Part shown: positions 23,763 through 32,244 of the stretch, in pieces | Layout of the letters: each line of letters starts with the position of its first letter | How positions within the stretch are numbered: position 1 is the first letter of the stretch | Assembly: GCA_946482285.1 (NCBI GenBank) | Contig: CAMLQK010000001.1 | Coordinates: 434,001 to 498,000, forward strand | Source of the DNA: an uncultured Candidatus Saccharibacteria bacterium | GTDB taxonomy: Bacteria > Patescibacteria > Saccharimonadia > Saccharimonadales > UBA4665 | Reading direction: 5' to 3' | Length of the DNA: 64,000 nucleotides | Program-made: the position numbers and the translations under genes | Notes under the pieces: generated by a model | What the model was told of the DNA's origin: nothing | What the model saw: only the letters and a program-made list of their open reading frames with translations | The model's database searches: none

Positions 23763-25695
23763 CGCAGACATTGAATACGCTGAGCGTATATTGCTGCCAT
23801 CTGGTAAGCGTTTCGATCCGGAACGCGTAGACTATATCAAGAATTTTGAAACTCTTGATTTGCAGGCGGTGCCGGGTAGCGGCAAGACTACGGCTTTGTT
23901 GGCTAAGCTTTTGATATTGGAGCGGTACCTGCCATTTGCCGACGGGTCAGGTGTCCTAGTTATATCGCACACTAACGCAGCGGTTGATGAAATTAGGACA
24001 AAAATCGAAAAGTATTGTCCGCGGCTTTTTGGCTACCCTAATTTCGTCGGAACAATACAAAGTTTCGTGGATGAGTTTCTGGCTAGACCCTATTACATCC
24101 ACGCATATCACAATAAGCCTGTACGCATTGATAACGACACGTACCTTTCCCAGTTTTACAGGCAGTGCCCCGTGCGCAGTAAGATCGGGCTCAAGTCACG
24201 ATATAGAGACAGACTGGACGAACGTTTACTAACAATTTTCGCAATCGATAGTCGTGATTATATTTTTGGGAATTTGGATGATCAGGAAATAAATACTAAT
24301 TTTTCTAAAACCACGAATACTTACCAAGAGTTACGCAATACAAAGCTAGGGCTTATCCGTGAAGGCTATTTAAGCTTTAACGATGCATATTGTCTTGCAA
24401 TGCAATACATGGAAGCTTTCCCACAGATAAAAGATATTATGCGTAAACGGTTTAGCCACATTTTTGTAGATGAAATGCAGGATATGGATACGCATCAATA
24501 CAAGTTGCTCGAGCTTCTATTTATTGATAGCGGGCAGCCGGTCGCATGCTATCAGCGTATCGGCGACAAGAATCAAGCGATATTCAACGGTGACGCCGGC
24601 GATAGAAATGTATGGCAGGATAGGGATACTGTATTGCATCTGAGTGGTAGCCATCGCCTATCCGCTTTAACCGCTGGAGCTGTACAAAATTTTGCCCTCT
24701 ATCCGATTCGGGTTGAGGGCTTACGATGTAATGTGAATGGGTCGGCTATTAATATTAAGCCACGGATTATAGTGTATGATAACGCAACTAAAACGGGAGT
24801 TATTGAAGCCTTTGCTGGCATCATAAAACAACTCGATGATGATGGTTTAATGCCGGCATCCGACAACGGGTACTATGCCATATCCTGGAATGCGACGTGG
24901 TCCGAAGAAGAGGATGCAAGCAATGCAGATAAGCTTAGATTAGTTGACTACTATCCCGCTTATCTTAAACGCGCCAGAAGCCAACGCAAGGACTGTGATA
25001 CGCTCGAAGAATACGTCATTCAGTCTAAAGGTAGTCCCGAATTAAAGGTTGCCCAAGATGCGCTTTTACGCTCGATATTAAAAGTGTTTAACCTTGAAGG
25101 TATAAAAAATACGGCAGGAAGAAACTACTCAAAGGCAGAGCTACTCAGGTATTTGGCCGACAACTTTGATGATGAGTACAAAATGATCAGAAGCAATCTA
25201 TATTTGTGGAGCATGGGGATCGTTCGTGACGAAGAGGCATCGGTAATTGCTCAAGTTAAAGCATACTTGCCTCAGCTATTAGGCCTCTTTGGTGCTTCAG
25301 TTTCGGCTAAGAGCAGCGCATTCATAAATAATGGTGCGGGCGGTCAGGTTAGTGACTCTGAAGAAGGCCCTGAGTCGCCAGTTAACGCTATAACTGTAAA
25401 TGACATTAATGTAAACATAGCTACTGTACACTCGGTCAAAGGACAAACACACACGGCAACTCTCTATCTCGAGTCTTTTTACTACGCTGGCTATGAGTCA
25501 AGCCGCTTGGCGGGGCAGTTTAGGGGTGAGCCCTTTGCCCGTAACGCTGGAGTAAGAATTAAACAGGCTGCAAAAATGGTCTATGTAGGTCTGTCGCGTC
25601 CTACTCATCTTGCATGTTTTGCAGTGCATAGAGATAGGTTTGATGCTTCCGGTTATTCTGACAAGTGGGAAGTCATTGATATCACAGGGAACTAG
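23737..25695 (+). CDS. gajB: Gabija GajB: UvrD-like helicase
   Basis: A 652-residue SF1 helicase-like ATPase and the partner of GajA. Walker A is LQAVPGSGKTTALLAKLL (45-51 core). VLVISHTNAAVDEIRTKI is motif Ia, and HIFVDEMQDMDTHQYKLLEL is motif II (DEMQD in place of DEXQD). GDKNQAIFNGDAG matches motif III, and the C-terminal VATVHSVKGQTHTATLYLES and MVYVGLSRPTHLACFAV are motifs V and VI. It lacks the Tudor tail of PcrA. The gene is translated from inside gajA and ends with a 4-base tail-to-tail overlap with the minus-strand gene at 25692. Confidence 0.85.
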   Translation: MPAVLQITSADIEYAERILLPSGKRFDPERVDYIKNFETLDLQAVPGSGKTTALLAKLLILERYLPFADGSGVLVISHTNAAVDEIRTKIEKYCPRLFGYPNFVGTIQSFVDEFLARPYYIHAYHNKPVRIDNDTYLSQFYRQCPVRSKIGLKSRYRDRLDERLLTIFAIDSRDYIFGNLDDQEINTNFSKTTNTYQELRNTKLGLIREGYLSFNDAYCLAMQYMEAFPQIKDIMRKRFSHIFVDEMQDMDTHQYKLLELLFIDSGQPVACYQRIGDKNQAIFNGDAGDRNVWQDRDTVLHLSGSHRLSALTAGAVQNFALYPIRVEGLRCNVNGSAINIKPRIIVYDNATKTGVIEAFAGIIKQLDDDGLMPASDNGYYAISWNATWSEEEDASNADKLRLVDYYPAYLKRARSQRKDCDTLEEYVIQSKGSPELKVAQDALLRSILKVFNLEGIKNTAGRNYSKAELLRYLADNFDDEYKMIRSNLYLWSMGIVRDEEASVIAQVKAYLPQLLGLFGASVSAKSSAFINNGAGGQVSDSEEGPESPVNAITVNDINVNIATVHSVKGQTHTATLYLESFYYAGYESSRLAGQFRGEPFARNAGVRIKQAAKMVYVGLSRPTHLACFAVHRDRFDASGYSDKWEVIDITGN

Positions 25696-26186
25696 ACCTT
25701 CTCGAAGCTGAACCACTTCTCATGCTCAACGTCCTCAGCAAAGTAGTTATATTTTTTTGTAAGGAATTTTCTTAAGCTATTAAAGTTGGGGGTTGACCTT
25801 CGAATCTCGAAGCCATAGATTGTCAGCGAAGAAGCGAGATTTAGACTTATCATGAATTCTATTTTTTCTTCGGTAAATTGGTCGGTCGGAACCTCAAGGT
25901 CATCTTCCTTCTCGCCGTTATCAAACGTTTTTTTCATATGTTCATGCATTAAGCGAGGGTCACGTATATTAAGCTTCTGAACCCTATAATTGTTAACAAT
26001 TCCAGCAATTGCCATATAGATAACCCAGTCACCATACCCCTTGTCCTTGAGTTTTTGGAATGTCTTTAGAAATGCTGCATCTTTTTCCAAGTGTTTTATG
26101 GTGAAGGGGTATTTGCCGCTCATATTTTTGTAACGATCAAATATAAGCTGCCTTGCTTTTTCTTGTGTGTAGACGGTCTTAGGCAT
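25692..26186 (-). CDS. Unknown protein paired with the nuclease-TPR gene
   Basis: A 164-residue, mostly helical, charged soluble protein starting MPKTVYTQEKARQLIFDRYK and ending EHEKWFSFEKV. It starts inside the last codons of the 812-residue gene (8-base overlap), so the two are translationally coupled and probably act together. I recognise no domain. In two-gene defense cassettes such a partner is often an inhibitor, adaptor or second subunit. That is inference from position only. Confidence 0.7.
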   Translation of the reverse strand: MPKTVYTQEKARQLIFDRYKNMSGKYPFTIKHLEKDAAFLKTFQKLKDKGYGDWVIYMAIAGIVNNYRVQKLNIRDPRLMHEHMKKTFDNGEKEDDLEVPTDQFTEEKIEFMISLNLASSLTIYGFEIRRSTPNFNSLRKFLTKKYNYFAEDVEHEKWFSFEKV

Positions 26187-28617
26187 TCAAAAACTCCTCG
26201 TAGTCTCTAAGTTTGAAGAAGCCAGAGTAGGGTGATGGGAATGGTAGTTTCGCTGCGAAGTTCTTGAAAAAGCCGTTTTTATCGAGCTGCTTGAGTAGAT
26301 TCATGACATCATCAGTGTTGTCGATGGTGCATAATTTTAGTAATTCATTCAATAACCCAAGCTCAAACTTGGACACTTTGTCGAAGGGTTTGTCTATAAG
26401 CCCGTCGATTGCCTTGTCGCCTATCTCGATCTTTAGCTTAACCTCTGCCGAACCAGGCAATTCCTTTATGGAGAGATCACTAGAATCTTCTATGATGTCA
26501 ATCTCGATATCTGCTCCGTCGATCCAGTTAACATCCGATCTAAGTATTTCTACCAAGTAGACCTGGACAATGGCTGCCGTATATTCCACCAACATTTTCC
26601 CCTCATAGCTTTGACTTGCCTTTATGCTGAAGTTTAAGTCGTCGTATTGCCAATCAATAGTATATGTATCGCTGATTTCATTGATGGGCTCGTGCGCATC
26701 GGCGAAACTCGGGAGGTCGCCAGACTTAATAGATTTTCTGATGTACCTTGCCGACTCCTCCGTTTTTGCATCGTACCCTCTTACGATCTTCTCGAATTCT
26801 TCATCGGTAGTCGATAACTCCTCATAGAGTTCCATCTCTGGGACGCCGGATTTTTTAAAGAGCTCAAAAAGTTTTTGATGAATTGACTCGGAGAAGGGTC
26901 TTATTTTCATAAGCATGAGCATCGTGTGGTTGCCAAATTTGTCTGCAAATTCTTTGTTTTTTGCAAGTTTGAGCTCTGGGTCGTATTTACTGATTACGAG
27001 CATAGCCAAATTGCCCCAACAAAGAGCCGTAAAGTAGTTGCCTGCGCCTACATACGTATAGTAGATCTCGATGATGCCATGTGTGAAGAGATCGTTATGT
27101 TCGGCAAGCGTATCCTTGTCGATACTTGCTAGGTGAATCATAGCCAGGAGTTCCCCAACAGCAGCATAGTACAGGCCGAGCTCACGATAAATATGGGCTA
27201 GGATGCCACACGTCAAAACGCTCCCTCTAAGGGTCTCTGCATCGTACCACTCAATCTTTACTTCATTTAAGTAGTGCACTGCATCCTCTAGGTTGCCGGC
27301 TTCGTATAGATACATAGCTCGATCTTTTGTCATTTGCGCGGCATCAAGTCTTTGATTTCTTTGTGCCAGTACTCGCTGAAGATATTTGAAAAGCTTGTCG
27401 TACTGCTCATCACCTTCATATAACATGGCGAGCTGGGCAACGACTTTCGACAATTTATGAACGGGATAGAGCGGAACTTGTTTGTACTTTTGGATCTGTG
27501 CTCGCCACAATTTTACATGGTTTATTTTGCGTGCCGGCAAATCAATAAAGGTTGTGGCCCATATTTTACTTTCATCGTATTCGGCCCTTATATGGTTCGC
27601 CCTATCCGAGACGTCAAAGCTGTCAATTCGTTTGAGTGCGGCCTTGGCAAACATAAATAGATCGATATCAATTACTTCCATGTGCGGCGCTAGATACATT
27701 GCCCACGTAAAGATGGTTTTAAATCTTTCAATTAGGCTTGCTCCAATAATGAAGTCGGCATATTCCTGCATCATTATCGCTATAGAATTGAACATCTTTC
27801 TTTTTTGCAGGACTTTAAAGTACTCGTAGTAGATCTCTGCAAGTAGCCACGTGTCTTCGATATCTTCCTTGTCGGACAGGGCTAGTTCTAGAAATCTTTG
27901 CGCTTGCTCTATATGGTCAATGTAAGGGGCACAAATCTGTGAAGCCTCTAGTAATTCTTTGGCTCTCAGCGCTATATTGCCGTTGTAGTTGGTTTTGAGG
28001 GATGTTTTTCCGCTCAGTTCCTTTAGTCTGTTGACTTCGGATAGGGTCATCCCATCATCAAGGAATGAGTAAATTGTCTCGTAGATTTCTTTTATCTTTG
28101 GGTCATCATTAGGGGGAAGATCTAGATATCTTACCGCTATATCATAGTCGTCATCAGAGAGGCAGTTTTCCATCCAAGTGCCGTCAAAGATTTCCACTTC
28201 AATGCCGAACTCTTCAGAAAGTTCTTTTTGTTTATCTTCGCGTACATTAACTTGAATTATTTGATTAGTAATGAAGCAAACCTTTTGAGCATCATCTATA
28301 TTTTTCTTTATTTTTTTGACGTCACGCTTAATCTTACTCTCCCAGCTTTTATCGATCGAGAAAGCAAAGATGATTTTCTTTCCAGCCACCTTCTTCTCTT
28401 GGCTTTTCCAGAATCTAAAATTCAGAGGCCGCTCTTTTACATCTGTTTCGTGTGTTTTGGCGTCCATGCCTCTATCGCCTGCCGCGGCGGGTCCGCTGGA
28501 CGGGATTATGTTGGAACATATTCGTCGTTCAGCTAGGGATGCAGCAAGAAACTCAAATTGAGAACCGCCGTTCTCTTCATTAAGCGTGGCCAGTCCAAAT
28601 TTTACTAATTTACTCAT
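26179..28617 (-). CDS. Large protein: N-terminal Mrr-like nuclease fold plus TPR-like repeats
   Basis: An 812-residue soluble protein. The first 110 residues resemble a PD-(D/E)XK restriction-endonuclease fold of the Mrr-like type found at the N-terminus of many defense proteins: FEFLAASLAERRICSNIIPS with Glu 22, then GPAAAGDRGMDAKTHET with Asp 52, then KKIIFAFSIDKSWESKIKRD. Residues 200-600 are long amphipathic helix pairs (for example RAMYLYEAGNLEDAVHYLNE) like TPR repeats, probably for sensing or oligomerization. The C-terminal 200 residues look like a beta-rich domain. There is no NTPase domain. With the coupled 164-residue gene it forms a plausible new defense cassette next to Gabija. 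Confidence 0.65.
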   Translation of the reverse strand: MSKLVKFGLATLNEENGGSQFEFLAASLAERRICSNIIPSSGPAAAGDRGMDAKTHETDVKERPLNFRFWKSQEKKVAGKKIIFAFSIDKSWESKIKRDVKKIKKNIDDAQKVCFITNQIIQVNVREDKQKELSEEFGIEVEIFDGTWMENCLSDDDYDIAVRYLDLPPNDDPKIKEIYETIYSFLDDGMTLSEVNRLKELSGKTSLKTNYNGNIALRAKELLEASQICAPYIDHIEQAQRFLELALSDKEDIEDTWLLAEIYYEYFKVLQKRKMFNSIAIMMQEYADFIIGASLIERFKTIFTWAMYLAPHMEVIDIDLFMFAKAALKRIDSFDVSDRANHIRAEYDESKIWATTFIDLPARKINHVKLWRAQIQKYKQVPLYPVHKLSKVVAQLAMLYEGDEQYDKLFKYLQRVLAQRNQRLDAAQMTKDRAMYLYEAGNLEDAVHYLNEVKIEWYDAETLRGSVLTCGILAHIYRELGLYYAAVGELLAMIHLASIDKDTLAEHNDLFTHGIIEIYYTYVGAGNYFTALCWGNLAMLVISKYDPELKLAKNKEFADKFGNHTMLMLMKIRPFSESIHQKLFELFKKSGVPEMELYEELSTTDEEFEKIVRGYDAKTEESARYIRKSIKSGDLPSFADAHEPINEISDTYTIDWQYDDLNFSIKASQSYEGKMLVEYTAAIVQVYLVEILRSDVNWIDGADIEIDIIEDSSDLSIKELPGSAEVKLKIEIGDKAIDGLIDKPFDKVSKFELGLLNELLKLCTIDNTDDVMNLLKQLDKNGFFKNFAAKLPFPSPYSGFFKLRDYEEFLNA

Positions 28618-30323
28618 TATTCTAATTGTAATGCAAAAGTGGCGACAAGAGGTAGCTTAAAGGCCGCAGTTTGTTTAATAGATGATATGCTCCCCATCTT
28701 TGCTAATAGCCGACATGGTTGGGCTGTTCGACAGCTCGTCATTAATGATAGCTTCAAAAAGTTTAAGTAAATTCTGTAGCTCTGCACCAAATGGGCCTGA
28801 ACGTCTATCGTTCGGGCTTTTTTGTTGCTTGCTAAGGTGATGAGAGGGCTTATTTCCGGGGTGTAAACTTTTCCGTGTGAATCTAATCTAAATCCGGCTG
28901 GAAAAACGATTTGTTTACACCTTTCCCTGTTTTCGTGGGATATTGTCAGAAAATGACGACCCATGTTGTCCACGAAATCGAACGCGAATTTCAGAAACTG
29001 CTCATGGTCACTTTTGGCTTGATTCGCTAGCTTATCGAGCTGCTCCTCAAGCTTGATGACCTCCTGCTTCTTCTCGGCTATTTGGTTTATGATGATGTCT
29101 TTGATACTAGCGTTGGCAGGGTCGGTGGCTGCGTCCACTTTATGGTCGATGGTTTCATTAATGCTTTTAATACGATGTTTTAGACGGGCAGCTTCCTGTT
29201 CTGTTTCGGCTTCTCGCTTCTTCCATACAATGTTCAAGGCCTCGAGGAAATCATCCCTACCTTCTGTGGTTATGGAATGGATTCTGAAGTGTTTATCAAC
29301 CATCTTATGCATATCGTCGCGCGTCCAATACCTCCCGCATCCACGGCAACGGTACTTTTCGTAGATATTTGAGTTGGGCTTTCCGTTAGTGTGCTTAAAG
29401 CCAACAAGGCGGCCGTTACTTTTATCTGTGCAGTTGTCGCATGACACAAGGTTGTTGCATGGATAACGAGGATTTCCATTTTTCCGAGGACCTGACTGAT
29501 TCTTTGACTTGCCGTTCATGATCTTAAGGATAGTTTCATGCTGTTCAAGCGTAATCAGAGGCTCGTGGAGGCCATTTATGTTTCTGACTGATACTTGTTT
29601 GCGTATTTCAACAACGCCAGCATAGAAAGGGTCTGTAGCGATTTTCCGGAACTTGTCCATTTTGTATGGGGCGTGATCCTTCATAAACTCACTATTGTTT
29701 AGTTCAATAAGGGCTTGGGTGGGGGTGACGAGATGAGACGCTAGTCGCATGAGTACTTGCTTTAAGGCCGGTCCGCGGGTTGGATGGATTTCTTGTATGC
29801 CCCGCTCGTAGCCACGTTTATACCCTGGCTTGGGTGAGAAGGTGTAGCGACCGTCCATAAGCGCCTTAGTCTGGCCGGTTATGGATTTTCGCTGCCTCTC
29901 CTCGTTACTGCCTTCAGCCTTAAAGGCTTCCAACATGAGTAGTAAAGTGTTTGTGGCTGTGTCTGTTTTCAGGTTTGGCTGTGAGGCGAAGACAATCTCT
30001 ACGCCCAGAGTCTTGAAGATTGTAAGAAAGTGACCCATTTCAAGCATTGAACGCATAAAACGATCAACCTCATCAACGATCAGATACCTAACATTCTTAT
30101 CTCTTCGACACCTGTCGATTATTTCTTGAAGGTCCTTGCGGCTGATGTTCGTCCCTTTTTTGCTCGATACACTACCTGACCACCATCCATCATCCGGGAT
30201 GGTGAGTCCTCTTTCTTCGGCGGCACGCAATACTGCGTCCCTTTGGCGATTTAGGCTGTTATTCTCGAGTTGCTCAATACTGGAAACCCTGCAGAGTGCA
30301 AGAGCGAGAACTTTCTTGGGCAT
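28617..30323 (-). CDS. Second large serine recombinase, C-terminus frameshifted
   Basis: The N-terminal resolvase domain (LALALCRVSSIEQLENNSLN with the catalytic Ser, VDEVDRFMRSMLEMGHF), recombinase domain (YERGIQEIHPTRGP, FYAGVVEIRKQ), zinc ribbon (CDNCTDKSNG and CRGCGRYWTRDD) and coiled coil are intact. After ITLASNKK a run of six A (28818-28823 on plus) breaks the frame. The annotated frame continues for about 65 residues to 28617. One extra base there instead gives SPNDRRSGPFGAELQNLLKL, ending SAISKDGEHIIY with a stop at 28675-28677, a more natural end. It is probably a recent mutation or a homopolymer sequencing error. The neighbouring island genes may derive from a second, nested element. 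Confidence 0.8.
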   Translation of the reverse strand: MPKKVLALALCRVSSIEQLENNSLNRQRDAVLRAAEERGLTIPDDGWWSGSVSSKKGTNISRKDLQEIIDRCRRDKNVRYLIVDEVDRFMRSMLEMGHFLTIFKTLGVEIVFASQPNLKTDTATNTLLLMLEAFKAEGSNEERQRKSITGQTKALMDGRYTFSPKPGYKRGYERGIQEIHPTRGPALKQVLMRLASHLVTPTQALIELNNSEFMKDHAPYKMDKFRKIATDPFYAGVVEIRKQVSVRNINGLHEPLITLEQHETILKIMNGKSKNQSGPRKNGNPRYPCNNLVSCDNCTDKSNGRLVGFKHTNGKPNSNIYEKYRCRGCGRYWTRDDMHKMVDKHFRIHSITTEGRDDFLEALNIVWKKREAETEQEAARLKHRIKSINETIDHKVDAATDPANASIKDIIINQIAEKKQEVIKLEEQLDKLANQAKSDHEQFLKFAFDFVDNMGRHFLTISHENRERCKQIVFPAGFRLDSHGKVYTPEISPLITLASNKKARTIDVQAHLVQSYRIYLNFLKLSLMTSCRTAQPCRLLAKMGSISSIKQTAAFKLPLVATFALQLE

Positions 30324-30486
30324 TGTCTTTTGTTCCTGAAATTGTATTGCTTTGTGCTATTTTCTGTTCCACGTAGACGTCATAGATTAATTCAGCTAAA
30401 GCGAAAGCATCTTTTTTCTGTGCTTCACGAAGAGCCTTTGTGGGTAGGGGCTTTGTGACCGGCTTGCGTCTTCGCTTGATGCTCAT
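30274..30486 (-). CDS. Small basic hypothetical protein
   Basis: About 70 residues starting MSIKRRRKPVTKPLPTKALR and continuing with a helical KKDAFALAELIYDVYVEQK. It overlaps the recombinase start by 50 bases and has no clear Shine-Dalgarno, so expression is uncertain. It could be a small recombination accessory factor by position only. Confidence 0.4.
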   Translation of the reverse strand: MSIKRRRKPVTKPLPTKALREAQKKDAFALAELIYDVYVEQKIAQSNTISGTKDNAQESSRSCTLQGFQY

Positions 30487-30531
30487 GTGCACTGTTATAG
30501 CGAAGCTGTTGAGTAAGCTTGTGTAGGCTAT

Positions 30532-31218
30532 CTACACAAATTGGTCGTAGAGTCTGACTGACTTTGTAGTTACATGCAGTAACCTAGGTATGGCTCCGTT
30601 TGTTTCCTTGGAAATACGCTTGTTTACATTGTTGCCTGTATTACGCACAAAGGTATCGCCATCGGCATCATCCGGCTTACTGAGTTCGTGGCTCATTTCA
30701 CTGTAGGACCAGTCTTGTGTGCGCGTTTCACGATTCTCCAGTATCACCCTAAGCAGGTCATACATGCTCGAATTGACTTGGAACCTAATCGTAAATTCAT
30801 GCACGGCCAATGTGCCGTTGCTGGGATCAAACTTGGCTGACTTGGTGATATGTTTGCGTTTAGTTGCTGCGCGCTGGCCGTACCTTTTAAGCTCTTTAAA
30901 TGTTTCATCGAATTTATCCGGTTTCACAGTTAGCTTAATGGTCTGGCCGGCATATAACTGCGCATTGATGCCCACGCAGGATTCGGGCAGGTCGTGGGGC
31001 ATGTCCTTAATTTCAAAGCTCAGAGCGTCCTTGTCGGCTAACTGCCGCAGTAGCATCAACTGACTAACGTAATTACTACTTGCCTTAAGGTAGGGGAGGT
31101 GGGGGTTAAACACGTAGTAGAACGTGCTTTTGTACCCATGCCGCTGCGCATACTGGTTCTCTAGTATGTCGTTCAGGAGCAGATAAAGGTCAGCTGCGTG
31201 CTCTTCCCAGGCTTTCAT
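30532..31218 (-). CDS. Hypothetical protein of the recombinase-2 module
   Basis: A 228-residue soluble protein, mixed alpha/beta, starting MKAWEEHAADLYLLLNDILE. The C-terminal half (SSMYDLLRVILENRETRTQD, GNNVNKRISKETNGAIPRLL) resembles a winged-helix-like module followed by a strand. This is only an impression. Its start overlaps the end of the XRE regulator by 4 bases, so it is co-translated with it. Functional link to the regulator or recombinase is inferred. Confidence 0.55.
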   Translation of the reverse strand: MKAWEEHAADLYLLLNDILENQYAQRHGYKSTFYYVFNPHLPYLKASSNYVSQLMLLRQLADKDALSFEIKDMPHDLPESCVGINAQLYAGQTIKLTVKPDKFDETFKELKRYGQRAATKRKHITKSAKFDPSNGTLAVHEFTIRFQVNSSMYDLLRVILENRETRTQDWSYSEMSHELSKPDDADGDTFVRNTGNNVNKRISKETNGAIPRLLHVTTKSVRLYDQFV

Positions 31219-31460
31219 TGCTTAGGCTCAAACGTATGGAAAAGGTCACCAATTGATACCTTCAACGCTTTGGCGATCTTCTCCAGGTTGCTAATGCGCG
31301 GCCAGCGCTTACCATTCTCGATGTAAGTTACGGCCATCAGGCTTATGCCTGCCGCATCTGCCAACTGCTGACGGGATAGCTGCTCATTCTTGCGAATAAA
31401 TGCTATCCATTTACCTAGCTCTGTCAGTAGTTGTTCATCTCGTGTATCTTGGTTCGTCAT
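31215..31460 (-). CDS. XRE/Cro-type helix-turn-helix regulator
   Basis: An 81-residue DNA-binding protein from ATG 31460. The HTH_3 domain is complete: LGKWIAFIRKNEQLSRQQLA, DAAGISLMAVTYIENGKRWP, ISNLEKIAKALKVSIGDLF. A perfect inverted repeat, GGGCTATAA/TTATAGCCC, sits between 1 and 37 bases upstream of the ATG and contains the -10 region, so it is probably autoregulated. It leads a short operon with the 228-residue gene. Confidence 0.85.
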   Translation of the reverse strand: MTNQDTRDEQLLTELGKWIAFIRKNEQLSRQQLADAAGISLMAVTYIENGKRWPRISNLEKIAKALKVSIGDLFHTFEPKQ

Positions 31461-31461
31461 A

Positions 31462-31497
31462 GGGCTATAAACAGTTAGTTTAGTCTGATTATAGCCC
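31462..31497 (-). promoter_or_regulatory. Likely operator and promoter of the XRE gene
   Basis: GGGCTATAA (31462-31470) and TTATAGCCC (31489-31497) are perfect inverted arms. On the minus strand the distal arm contains TATAAT. A repressor bound here would cover the promoter. Confidence 0.6.
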
Positions 31498-31589
31498 AAT
31501 AAACGATCTGTTTATATGGCCGGTTATTTTTTTACCGTACCGAAAAACTATTTTTTATCGTGTTGCAAAAGTCCATCTGTTACGGAGAC

Positions 31590-32006
31590 TTAGAGTAGGG
31601 TATCTACCTGGACCTTCATGTCCTTGTAGCCGGCTACATCATCTGTCGTTAGCAGGTTGAATGTCTTGGTCTCGCCAGGTGCTACATCGTTCACGGCACC
31701 TGTTGCGGTACCCTTAATTGATCCGTCAGGAGCATAAAAGGTTGCCTTCAGCATTGCGGAATGCTTTTCGCCGGCATTGTTGGTGATCTCGCCGACTACC
31801 TGCTGCAGCCCGTCACCATTCTGGTAGACACTGTTCTTGATGGTCATGGTTTCCGGTTTCTTTTGTTGTGCACTCTGTTGCTGTGCGGTGTTGGCATTGC
31901 TATTCTGCACCGTCTGAGTGTTGGACTTATTGCCGCTGCTTGCGATAGCTGCGACTACTATTATTCCCCCGACTACGCCAAGGGTTACTTTTACGGCCTT
32001 CTTCAT
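31590..32006 (-). CDS. Membrane-anchored extracellular FxLYD-like protein
   Basis: A 138-residue protein from ATG 32006 (AGGAGG upstream). One N-terminal helix (AVKVTLGVVGGIIVVAAIA) is followed by a Ser/Asn/Gln-rich linker and a beta-sandwich-like domain with VVGEITNNAGEKHSAMLKAT, FYAPDGSIKGTATGAVNDVA and PGETKTFNL. The pattern matches FxLYD-type domains, which are extracellular and of unclear function. Length and topology match the protein at 21020, and both are preceded by the same structured RNA. Confidence 0.7.
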   Translation of the reverse strand: MKKAVKVTLGVVGGIIVVAAIASSGNKSNTQTVQNSNANTAQQQSAQQKKPETMTIKNSVYQNGDGLQQVVGEITNNAGEKHSAMLKATFYAPDGSIKGTATGAVNDVAPGETKTFNLLTTDDVAGYKDMKVQVDTLL

Positions 32007-32050
32007 GGAAGCCTCCTCCTGTAGGTTAGTTATTGGTAGCGGAGGCTGCC

Positions 32051-32083
32051 AGATAAAAAAATGGACAGCCGCGCTGGACTGTC
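32051..32083 (-). terminator. Intrinsic terminator of RNA copy 2
   Basis: On the minus strand GACAGTC pairs with GGCTGTC (stem-loop 32064-32083) and is followed by CATTTTTTTATC. The first bases are shared with the closing stem, as in copy 1. Confidence 0.8.
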
Positions 32084-32190
32084 TAGGACCCAAACAAGCA
32101 GTTATGCCTATTCTTTTTTACGCAGCTGCCCATTTTACGGCACAACTACGCGACTGTGGGTCGCAGTTACTGATTGTTTGAATCCTAGAC
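32053..32190 (-). ncRNA. Structured leader or small RNA, copy 2
   Basis: Minus-strand closing stem: TTGTTTGAATCCTAGAC (32174-32190) with GTCTAGGACCCAAACAA (32081-32097). All 17 positions pair if two G-U pairs are allowed on the minus strand; read on the plus strand they would be A-C mismatches. Inside are a hairpin (GCGAC 32150-32154 / GTCGC 32160-32164), the stem CGTAG/CTGCG, and a pseudoknot-like pairing of GGCACAAC (32139-32146) with GTTATGCC (32101-32108). A TATGAT/TATAAG box precedes the stem. Compared with copy 1 the helices are kept by compensatory changes, while the single-stranded part around AAATGGGCAGC and CGTAAAAAAG is nearly identical. Confidence 0.75.
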
Positions 32191-32244
32191 TCTTATATCA
32201 TATACGATCAGTTAGATCTTTAAAAGCAGGGCGGCTAGTGTGTT

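Noticed and set aside
28615..28619. TAATG coupling between recombinase 2 and the nuclease-TPR gene
   Set aside because: It depends on the frame after the A6 tract, which looks broken. The natural recombinase end is at 28675-28677, 58 bases away.
28818..28823. Programmed -1 frameshift in recombinase 2
   Set aside because: In the reading frame the tract is C AAA AAA, not the efficient A AAA AAG. A homopolymer indel is simpler, although a small hairpin follows.
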